This document shows, piece after piece, positions 55,720 through 64,000 of a stretch of 64,000 nucleotides of DNA. Source of the stretch: Lucinisca nassula (taxonomy: Eukaryota > Mollusca > Bivalvia > Lucinida > Lucinidae). The notes beneath the pieces are model-generated. The model saw only the letters and a program-made list of their open reading frames with translations. It did no database searches and was not told the origin of the DNA. Each line of letters begins with the position of its first letter. Within the stretch, counting starts at the first letter, position 1. The position numbers and the translations under genes are program-made. The DNA lies in NCBI GenBank assembly GCA_963580285.1, contig OY757024.1:125984045-126048044 (forward strand). The letters are read 5' to 3'.

Positions 55720-56640
55720 GCAAGTCTGGTTAAAATCAAATCATAAATGAAGATGCTATCGAGCGGTTTTGAAGAAAACATAATCTGACACCCCTAACTA
55801 TTGAAATGGACTTTGGTACAAAAAGGGTTAAAATACTGACATTTTATGGCGTGTTTCCAACGTCTCTGACCTTTCCACAAACAAAACAACCCTGTCAATC
55901 CTAAAACTGGAAATGAACTGCTCCAAACCTATCAACACGACTATATATTTCCCCACCCCCTTAGAACCCTACTCTTATTTATTAAAACAAGGGTTTACAG
56001 GGTGTACACCTTACTTTTCTAAACTATAGATTGCTGGTACTCGTTAGAAGCATCGAGCCGATTCTAAAGAGTACCCACAAGCAAGCTGTATGTTTATATG
56101 TTGAGCAGAAATAAGAAAAAAATATGTTCCGATATTTCATCTTAAAACTTCCACTTTTTCGGCGGTAAAGTGAGTGAGTGTTTGAGTTTTACGTCTCACC
56201 AACAGCTAAGGTCATACCATACAGAGACGGGACCTCGGTTTAAAGACAGAGACGGGACCTCGGTTTAAAGACTCATCCAGTGGGACACACCGTGTTTTCA
56301 TAATTGTTCTATTCCCCCCCCCCCCCCCCCCCCCCCCAGTGACATGCTGTCTATAGCAGATCAAAGGCAGCCCTTACCTTAATAGGGTGATTAGTAGCTC
56401 TTGTTGAATCCACTTAAGGGGAAAATCAATAATGTACACTCTAGTCAACAGTTAGTAAACTATTGATTTTTCCTAAGGAGGCCCCTTACCTGTTGAAGAC
56501 AGAGGACTTCTCTTCAGTCAGCACTGAGGGCTACATTATATTATGTAATGAAATGATAGTCCTCAATAATCAAGAATAAATGCCTTAAAGGCGTGTTTCG
56601 TAATGTAAGTGGAAGGTTCTTTCTGTTCTTCATGTTTGAA
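55720..56640. repeat. Mosaic of MITE fragments, SINE B fragment and C-run
   Basis: 55750-55832: right end of the TTAA MITE family. 55850-56165 and about 56590-56605: a degenerate P-MITE (GTACTCGTTAGAAGC / GATTCTAAAGAGTAC at about 56038-56072; GGCGTGTTTCGTAATG at the end). 56169-56285: minus-strand fragment of SINE B with an internal 27-bp duplication (gacgggacctcggtttaaag twice). 56316-56337: pure C-run. The rest is unassigned. Confidence 0.6.
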
Positions 56641-56649
56641 GTTTACGAT

Positions 56650-56957
56650 TTTGTTTGTTTGATTTGAGGTTTAACGTCCCCGTCAACACTGTAAAGGTCA
56701 TTTTGGAGACGTTGCTTCCAATTTTGTGGGACTTTTACCCGACATTGAGATGAAATGACTTCTCAAGCCCTGTCGCCCAATGAAACCAATAGGGTTTAAT
56801 AGCATGGACGGTCCGCCTCGCACCGCGGTTCCTGGACAGGCTTAGATCCTCTAAGCGGTTTACCAGTACTAGTGTGCGGACCGGATTCAGCTCTGCGTGG
56901 AAGCATCATGCAGCCCATATATTTCTTCAAGCCCCTATGGGCGGGGGCAGAAATTGT
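56650..56957 (-). mobile_element. S retroposon copy with 10-bp target duplication
   Basis: Full length; repeat AGTTTACGAT at 56640-56649 and 56958-56967. Confidence 0.88.
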
Positions 56958-57084
56958 AGTTTACGATCCACACAACAATAGTAGACCAAATCGATTGCTG
57001 AATTCAAATTAATTTGTGTCTCTAATCTTCAATAGTAGAAAGGTCATATACAAAAGCCCTTATTTAAGAAATAGATCAGCTCTA

Positions 57085-57225
57085 ACTGTGATTTGTTGAG
57101 TAATAAATCAAAGTTTGGAGGTCAGTTGTAAAGTAGACAAATCACGAGCGCGTAGCGCGCGTGATTTGTCTACTTACAACTGACCGACAAACTGTGATTT
57201 ATTACTCATTAAATCACAGACAAGA
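57085..57225. repeat. Long near-perfect palindrome (foldback MITE)
   Basis: Arms of about 60 bp meet near 57152: GTAGACAAATCACGAGCGCG on the left and CGCGCGTGATTTGTCTAC on the right, extended outward by GTCAGTTGT / ACAACTGAC and aataaatca / tgatttatt. The same left arm, with a deleted and rearranged right arm, occurs at 42855-42960 and 43855-43950. Confidence 0.8.
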
Positions 57226-57600
57226 GCTGACCTATTTCGATTCTAACACGCTGAAAATCGGCAATAATGTTGTTGTTTCCTTCAAAATCTCACAACTTTT
57301 TGCCATTGTTAGAAGAAATCCCGCTAAAATTAACGACTGAAACACATGCGTTTACATCCTTTTCTAACGTTTTCGATGCGAGAAAATGACGTCACACCGT
57401 CTAACGTCAAGGAAATCGACTAGTGACGTCATCAATTGGCAGTTTTTAATGACGTCACATGTCACGTTCTTCCTAGCCGTGATTTGTTGTAGAATAAAAC
57501 ACAGTTGTTTCCCATTGCCAATATAGGCGCGCTGTGTTAGAATAACCTGTACAGTGCACCAGAGACGGAACAGTGTCATTTAATCAACGGAAGCACAGAT
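57226..57600. other. Sequence related to 44280-44470, unassigned
   Basis: Shares gttgtttccttcaaa, gatgcgagaaaa and accgtctaacgtcaa with 44280-44470. No gene. Confidence 0.5.
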
Positions 57601-57968
57601 GTTTACTGTAAAAAATATGCCATGATCAATCTCCACGAACGAATGTTGCCGACCCGGCAGGTATCAATGCTCTGTTCTATACGTTTGTATTAATTTTACG
57701 GCCCAGTCAACACTGTTTAGGTTATATCGAGCCGGTCGGTTTACATAACCACACTTTTTGGGCAGTATAGTATATAAGTGCTTAACCAGTACAGTGTTCG
57801 AGCTTTCTCCAGAAACTGGCAACTGCCCTTGTTGAATTAGCGGAAAGGAGAGAGGGGTCGTAGAAGAAGTTTCCTGATCAGTGTCCACCAAAGAACGTAT
57901 GTCATTCCGCGACCTCATAATCACTACTCGTACTACGACGCGTGTCCTACTGAACTACCGAAGCCGCC
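57601..57968 (-). mobile_element. tRNA-derived SINE family E, copy 2 with rearranged end
   Basis: Minus-strand head GCGGCTTCGGTAGTTCAGTAGG (A-box) and a middle with the ggcaactgccctt and cagtgtccacc-aagaa phrases. The piece 57601-57665 repeats the gatcaatctccacgaac-gaatgttgc block outside the main copy, so a second partial copy abuts it. Confidence 0.68.
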
Positions 57969-58029
57969 CCCCTCTCATCGAGACCGGTCCCCTTATGTAG
58001 TGGGTAAAGTGGAAAATGTCATTGGTCAT

Positions 58030-58457
58030 ATACAGTAAAATTCCGCTATTAAGATCACCAAAAATTGAGACTAATTCTGCTTTAATTTTAAACAAGCTAA
58101 TTAAGAGTTTCAGTTGTTCTTTGTGTTTTCTGCATACAGTCAAACCTGTAATAGTGGCCACCTCCATTAAGCAACCAGCCTGTCTTAAGCAAGCAAGCAT
58201 TTAGTTTCCGAAAAAGGCTAATGCATTAATATTCACTTGTATTAAGCAAGCACCTGCCTTAAACAAGCACATTTTGATCATCCCTGAGGTTCTTTCTTAA
58301 CACAGGTTGGACTGCACATTGTCCACTGATCGGAGACCACCTTTGGGACTGTTCAAAAGTGGTCTTAAAGAGACCACCTTTGGGACTGTTCAAAAGTGGT
58401 CTTAAAGACCACTTTTAGACAGTCCCAAAGTTGGTCTAAATATAAGGATTTACTGTA
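58030..58457. mobile_element. TA-flanked CAGT MITEs, nested
   Basis: TA | CAGTAAAATTCCGCTATTAAG at 58032 and TTTACTG | TA at 58455, with a further CAGTCAAACCTGTAATAGTGG at about 58137. The interior at 58330-58440 is a palindrome tgggactgttcaaaagtggtc / gaccacttttagacagtccca, with one arm tandemly duplicated. Same family as 59254-59449. Confidence 0.65.
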
Positions 58458-58728
58458 TACGTACTGAAGCTGCACAATCGATTATTGTGGCATGCTGGCA
58501 TATAAAAGATCAATGACAATTGCAGATAACCATTGATCAGGTGATAATTCATTGTTCCCATGTTATTAAGCAGGAAAGATAAGGCAGGAATCATATTTCA
58601 TATTCCGCTATGAACCTATATGAACATCGATTAACTTTTATTATACAAGCCACGAGCTTTATTGCAGTTGAAAAGGAAACTGACTGTTGCACTAAATTCT
58701 TAGCACATATTGAGGGGACAACTGTTTT

Positions 58729-59027
58729 GTTTGTTTGATTTGAGGTTTAACGTCCCCGTCAACACTGTAAAGGTCATTTTGGAGACGTTGCTTCCAATTT
58801 TGTGGGACTTTTACCCGACACTGAGATGAAATGACATCTCAAGCCCTGTCGCCCAACGAAACCAATAGGGTTTATTAGCATGGACGGTCCGCCTCGCACC
58901 CCTTTGCCTGGACAGGCTTAGATCCTCTAAGCGGTTTACCAGTACTAGTGTGCGGGCCGGATTCAGCTCTGCGTGGAAGCATCATGCAGCCCATATATTT
59001 CTTCAAGCCCCTATGGGCGGGGGGCGC
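58729..59027 (-). mobile_element. S retroposon copy with 14-bp target duplication
   Basis: Full length; perfect repeat GGGACAACTGTTTT at 58715-58728 and 59028-59041. Confidence 0.94.
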
Positions 59028-59041
59028 GGGACAACTGTTTT

Positions 59042-59250
59042 AACATAACGTAAACAAGTCCGTGAAATGCACATTCACGTAAACCCCAATAGATACAGAG
59101 AAAATTGGGGTTTACGGGGGTAATCTTTTTTTTTTCTTGTTCTCCAAGACATAGGCTTTAGGTACTCGTTAGAACCGCGGTTCTAAAGAGCACATATAAC
59201 CTATATTTGAAGTATAAGAATAATATCATAAATTTGTATCGGAAAATTTA
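59042..59250. mobile_element. Diverged P-MITE remnant
   Basis: Carries the centre GGTACTCGTTAGAACCGCGG, the symmetrical flanks (aggctttaggtactcg / cacatataacct) and the gtaaacccc / ggggtttac pair; the termini are eroded. Confidence 0.55.
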
Positions 59251-59253
59251 ATA

Positions 59254-59449
59254 CAGTAAAACTCCAATAATAAGACCACTTTTGGGACTGTTCAAAAGTG
59301 GTCTTTAAGACCACTTTTGAACAGTCCCAAAGGTGGTCACTTTCCATAAGACGCTGAGTGTAGAAGACACACAGAAAGAATGACTGAAAATATGTTTTTA
59401 AGGAGAATTTTTCGTAATTTTATGTGGTCTTAATAGCGGCAATGTACTG
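59254..59449. mobile_element. TA-flanked MITE M4, full length
   Basis: TA | CAGTAAAACTCCAATAATAAG on the left and CGGCAATGTACTG | TA on the right; a central palindrome of ~30-bp arms (ACCACTTTTGGGACTG / CAGTCCCAAAGGTGGT) at about 59275-59340. No transposase. Confidence 0.75.
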
Positions 59450-59594
59450 TATTATGGAGATATGAAAGCGTGTACTATGATACACGGATGTGGTATCGTA
59501 ATGATTTCTATGTAAGAGAGGTATATTGTCAGTCTTCGTTTTACAGCGACGCCTCGGCGCAGTCGGAATTTGCGAACGTACCTCCCCATATTGC

Positions 59595-59902
59595 TTTGTT
59601 TTTTGTTTTTTTTTATTTGAGGTTAAACATCACCGTCAACACTATTTAGGTCATTTTGGAGACGTTGCTTCCAATTTTGTGGGACTTTTACCCGACACTG
59701 AGATGGAATGACATCTCAATCCCTGCCGCCTAGTGAAACCAATAAGGTTAATAAGCATGTACGGGCCAACTCGCAGCAATTTTCCTGGGCAGTTTTAGAC
59801 GTTCTATGCGGATTACCAGTACTCGTGTGCGGTCGTTTTCAGCTCTGCGTGGAAGCATCGTGCAGCCCAATCTATTTCTCCAAGCCCCGATGGGCGGGGC
59901 GG
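59595..59902 (-). mobile_element. S retroposon copy with 15-bp target duplication
   Basis: S of a diverged subfamily (tail ends in T-rich rather than CAAA repeats on plus). Perfect repeat ACCTCCCCATATTGC at 59580-59594 and 59903-59917. Confidence 0.92.
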
Positions 59903-60017
59903 ACCTCCCCATATTGCACATTTTGATGAGAATTCTTAGTAGTTTATTAATTTCCAGTAAACATGAATCTGAATTAGCTCACAATCCTCAGTAAGATTAC
60001 CATTACTCAGCATTACG

Positions 60018-60280
60018 AAAATAAGCCTGCACAAAAACATTGTAAATTTCACCGCCATGAAAATGAAAAGTTTAAGATGAAAAATTGCGATATTTTTCTT
60101 TTTTCTGCTCAAAATATAGATTGTGGGTACACGTTAGAACCGCCTCGTCGAGGCGGTTCTAACGAGTACCCACAATCTATATTGTAGAGCAGAAATAAGA
60201 AAAAATAAGGTTATCCCCTGTAAACCCCAGTTTTACTGTACAAAAGTGGGGTTCAAGGAAGGCATGTTTGCGTGATGAGC
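60018..60280. mobile_element. P-MITE, full length
   Basis: Left GCATTACGAAAATAAGCCTGCA; right GGCATGTTTGCGTGATGAGC. A central perfect palindrome at about 60108-60185 pairs TAGATTGTGGGTAC.CGTTAG with its inverse around CGCCTCGTCGAGGCG. The best example of the family here. Confidence 0.8.
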
Positions 60281-60454
60281 AAGCTCAGTTTAGTCAGTAA
60301 GTATAAAATCAATGGGCTCATATCTCGCAGTTAGTCCACAATTCTTAGTAAGCTTGTATAAGATGTAGTGATCAACAGGCTTACAAGTCATTGAAAGTAT
60401 TCATAATTCCTAATATACATATATTCATAATTCTAAGCAAGATTAAAATTCTCT

Positions 60455-63400
60455 GTATACATGTATAAGGACAGGTAACATTTCTCAGCTAGATTTCAGT
60501 TTACTCGATAAGCGTTCACAATTCTCCGCTAAAGTACAATTCTCAGTATTTAAGGATAGCTCACAATTCTCAGCTCAAGTAGAATTCTCAGTGTGTAAGG
60601 ATAACTCACAATTCTCAGCTAAAGTACAATTCTCAGTGTGTAAGGATAACTCACAATTCTCAGCTAAAGTACAATTCTCAGTGTGTAAGGATAACTCACA
60701 ATTCACAGCTCAAGTACAATTCTCAGTGTGTAAGGATAACTCACAATTCTCAGCTAAAGTACAATTCTCAGTGTGTAAGGATAACTCACAATTCTCCGCT
60801 AAAGTACAATTCTCAGTATGTAAGGGAGCTCACAATTCCCAGCTCAAGTACAATTCTTAGTATGTAAGGATAACTCACAATTCTCAGCTAAAGTACAATT
60901 CTCAGTATGTAAGGATAGCTCACAATTCTCAGCTCAAGTACAATTCTTAGTATGTAAGGATAACTCACAATTCTCAGCTAAATTACAAATCTCATTATGT
61001 AAGGCTAGCTCACTACATAAAGTTCAATTCTCAGTATGTTAGGATAGCTCACAATTCGCAGTTAAAAACAATTCTCAGTATGTAAGGATAGCTCACAATT
61101 CTCAGCTCAAGTACAATTCTTAGTATGTAAGGATAACTCACAATTCTCGGCTGAAGTACAATTCTCAGTGTGTAAGGATAACTCACAATTCTCAGCTAAA
61201 GTACAATTCTCAGTATGTAAGGATAACTCACAATTCTCAGCTGAAGTACAATTCTCAGTATGTAAGGAATTCTCACAATTCTCAGCTCAAGTACAATTCT
61301 TAGTATGTAAGACTAACTCAAAATTCTCAGCTAAATTACAATTCTCAGTATGTAAGGATAACTCACAATTTTCAGCTGGAGTACAACTCTTGGTATGTAA
61401 GGATAACTCACAATTTTCAGCTAAAGTACAATTCTTATTATGTAAGGGTAGATCACAATTCTCAGCTAAACTACAATTCTCAGTATGTAAGGAAAGCTGA
61501 CAATTCTCAGCTAAACTACAATTCTCAGTATGTCAGGAAAGCTGACATTTCTAAGCTCAAGTACAATTCTTAGTATGTAAGACTAACTCACAATTCTCAG
61601 CTAAAGTACACTTCTCAGTATGTAAGGAAAGCTCACAATTCTCAGATAAATTACAATTTTCATTATATAAGGATAACTCACCACATAATATACAATTCTC
61701 AGTATTTAAGGAAAGCTCACAATTCTCAGCTTAAGTACAATTCTCTGTATATAAGGACAGCTAACATTTCTCAGCTAAATTTCAGCTTACTCGGTAAGCG
61801 CTCACAATTTTCCTTTTTTTTTTTTTTTTGGTTTGGGTTTTACGGCCCTTTCAAGATTATTTCACTCATATCGAGCCGATCGTTAATCATAGGTGGGCGA
61901 AAACCGGAGTACCCGGAGAAAAACCACCTGACCTTCCGTTGCAGAACTTGACGTCTCACACGTGACCAGAGCGAGGCTCGAACCCACGGCGGTGAGAGAC
62001 GTAATGACTAAAGAGTCAGCGCTCTTATCCATTAGGCCACGGCGGCCCGCAATTTTCCGCTTAAGTACAATTCTCAGTATGTAAGGAAAACTCACAATTC
62101 TCAGCTAAAGTACAATTCTCAGAATGTAAGGAATACTCACAATTCTCAGCTAAAGTACAATTCTTAGTATGTAAGACTAACTCAAAATTCTCAGCTAAAG
62201 TACAATTCTCAGCTAAAGTACAATTCTGAGTGTGTATGGATAACTCACAATTCTCAGATAAAGTACAATTCTCAGTATGAAAGGATAGCTCCCAATTCTC
62301 AGCTAAAGTACAATTCACAGTATGTAAGGGGAGCTCACAATTCTCAGCTAAAGTACAATTCTCAGTGTGTAAGGATAGCTCACAATTCTCAGCTAAAGTA
62401 CAATTCTCAGTATGTAAGTATAACTCACAATTCTCAGATAAAGTACAATTCTCAGCATGTAAGGGCACCTCACAATTCTCAACTAAAGTACAATTCTCAG
62501 TGTGTAACGGTTAACTCACAATTCTCAGCTAAAGTACAATTCTCAGTATGTAAGGCAAACTCACAATTCTCAGCCAAAGTACAATTCTTAGTATGTAAGA
62601 CTAACTCACAATTCTCAGCTAAAGTACAGTTCTCAGTATGTAAGGAAAACTCACAATTCTCAGCTAAAGTACAATTCTCAGTATGTAAGGAACACTCACA
62701 ATTTTCAGCTAAAGTACAATTCTTAGTATGTACGGATAACTCACAATTCTCAGCTAAATTACAATTCTCAGTGTGTAAGGATAACTCACAATTCTCAGCT
62801 AAAGTACAATTCTCAGTATGTAAGGATAACTCACAATTCTCAGCTAAAGTACAATTCTCAGTATGTAAGGGGAGCTCACAATTCTCAGCTAAAGTACAAT
62901 TCACAGTATGTAAGGATAGCTCACATAAAGTACAATTCTCAGTATGTAAGGATAGCTTACATAAAGTACAATTCTCAGTACGCAAGGATAGCTCAAAATT
63001 CTCAGTTAAAGTACAATTCACAGTATGTAAGGATAGCTCATAATTTTCACTTAAATTACAATTCTCAGTATGTAAGGATAGCTCACACAAAGTACAGTTC
63101 TCAGTATGTAAGGATAGCTCATAATTCTCAGCTAAAGTACAGTTCTCAGTATGTAAGGATAGCTCACACAAAGTACAGTTCTCAGTATGTATGGATAGCT
63201 CACACAAAGTTCAGTTCTCAGTATGTAAGGATAGCTCATAATTCTCAGCTAAAGTACAGTTCTCAGTATGTATGGATAGCTCATAATTCTCAGCTAAAGT
63301 ACAGTTCTCAGTATGTAAGGATAGCTCACACAAAGTACAGTTCTCAGTTTGTATGGATAGCTCATAATTCTCAGCTAAAGTACAGTTCTCAGTATGTATG

Positions 63401-63790
63401 GATAGCTCATAATTCTCAGCTAAAGTACAGTTCTCAGTATGTATGGATAGCTCATAATTCTCAGCTAAAGTACAGTTCTCAGTATGTAAGGATAGCCCAC
63501 AATTCTCAGCTAAAGTACAGTTCTCAGTATGTAAGGATACCTAACAATTCTCAGCTAGATTACAATTCTCAGTATGTAAGAATAGCTCACACAAAGTACA
63601 GTTCTCAGTATGTAAGGATCGCTCACAATTCTAAGCTAAAGTACAGTTCTCAGTATGTATGGATAGCTCATAATTCTCAGCTAAAGTACAGTTCTCAGTA
63701 TGTAAGTATATCTCATAATTCTCAGCTAAAGTACAGTTCTCAGTGTGTAAGGATAACTCGCAATTCATGGTTAGATAACAAGTCTTAGTT
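60455..63790. repeat. 45-bp minisatellite array (with 36-bp variants), interrupted by SINE A
   Basis: About 65-70 units. The 45-bp unit is an 18-bp half (acaattctcagctaaagt) and a 27-bp half (acaattctcagtatgtaag + gatagctc), both starting acaattctcag. Some units lack 9 bp (aattctcag), giving 36 bp, mostly between 62900 and 63370. All common lengths are multiples of 3, so both strands stay open for long runs: plus 60591-60860 and 61168-61500 (15-residue period NSQFSAKVQFSVCKD), minus 62497-63207 and 62061-62468 (period CTLAENCELSLHTEN, two Cys per repeat). The array begins with a marker (aacatttctcagctagatttcag, 60479) that recurs at 61766, so it holds two higher-order blocks. No start context, signal peptide or splice signal argues for a gene. 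Confidence 0.9.
61814..62050 (-). mobile_element. tRNA-derived SINE family A, copy 3, in the 45-bp array
   Basis: Full length, minus strand, with an 18-base T-run at its 3' end on plus. Perfect 9-bp repeat CAATTTTCC at 61805-61813 and 62051-62059. It differs at few positions from the 51063 copy. Confidence 0.93.
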
Positions 63791-63894
63791 TGTAAGGGTA
63801 GCCCACAATTCTGAGCTAGATTACATTTTACTCGTAAACATAATTCTCAATTACTCACAATCATTAGCTAGATAACAATTCTCAGCGTGTAAGA

Positions 63895-64000
63895 ATGTAA
63901 ATGTTTGATATTTTTCTTATTTTAGTTCAAGTTTAGAATGTGGGTGCTTGTTAGAACGGCCTTAATGAGGCGGCTCTAACGAGTAGCCACAATATCATCA
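63895..64000. mobile_element. P-MITE copy cut by window edge
   Basis: Ends with the central palindrome GTTAGAACGGCC / GGCGGCTCTAAC (63951-63980) and runs out of the window. 63791-63894 before it is decayed array edge. Confidence 0.6.

Noticed and set aside
60455..63790. CRISPR array
   Set aside because: Repeats are contiguous without unique spacers, no cas genes are present, and the window is eukaryotic.

Overview
The window looks like a repeat-dense, gene-poor stretch of a eukaryotic, probably bivalve mollusc, genome. Evidence: it is AT-rich; it has no bacterial-style operons; it carries fragments of metazoan Ty3/gypsy, BEL-like, Penelope-like and LINE retroelements; it has several tRNA-headed SINE families; and it is dominated by 'pearl'-type elements (a terminal hairpin, about 145-330 bp tandem units, a second hairpin followed by CTTGTT), an architecture I associate with bivalves. 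The bivalve call is inference from repeat style. No intact host gene is visible.

Layout. 1-3.24 kb: a tRNA-like SINE head, then a decayed tandem-repeat element carrying two Penelope-like tails. 3.24-7.48 kb: a dead Ty3/gypsy element on the minus strand (gag, protease, RT, RNase H), cut by a Penelope-like tail, a 300-bp retroposon (called S here) and a tRNA-derived SINE with target duplication. 7.5-10.4 kb: a second tandem element and a ten-unit 145-bp array. 10.4-12.1 kb: protease and gag of a second gypsy element. 12.1-14.3 kb: a well-preserved pearl-like element. 15.4-16.5 kb: a gag-like fragment of BEL type. 16.7-18.2 kb: a Penelope-like RT fragment with its 3' tail. 18.86-27.22 kb: two 470-bp LTR-like direct repeats enclosing a 7.4-kb interior filled by another pearl-like element and more insertions. 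27.8-31.4 kb: a decayed pearl-like element into which a tandem pair of hammerhead ribozyme motifs is inserted. 31.6-38 kb: more tandem units, SINEs, a TTAA MITE, a nested Penelope-like copy and a broken cysteine-motif ORF. 38.4-40.1 kb: a possible host exon and two LINE fragments, one split by a SINE. 40.2-52.1 kb: MITEs, many S copies, a threefold segmental duplication and tandem elements. 52.4-55.2 kb: a long minus-strand tandem element. 55.4-60.3 kb: S copies and palindromic MITEs. 60.4-63.8 kb: a 45-bp (15-codon) minisatellite array.

The most exciting item is at 27.84-28.36 kb: two complete hammerhead self-cleaving ribozyme motifs in direct repeat exactly 378 bp apart. This is the organisation expected of a metazoan retrozyme (a non-autonomous retroelement with a circular RNA stage) or of a Penelope-like pseudo-LTR dimer. 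Other notable structures are a SINE insertion inside a LINE with an inverted filler copied from the target, a shared two-hairpin architecture across unrelated tandem-repeat elements, Penelope tails nested in a Penelope copy, and a segmental duplication that supplies an empty site for a SINE insertion.
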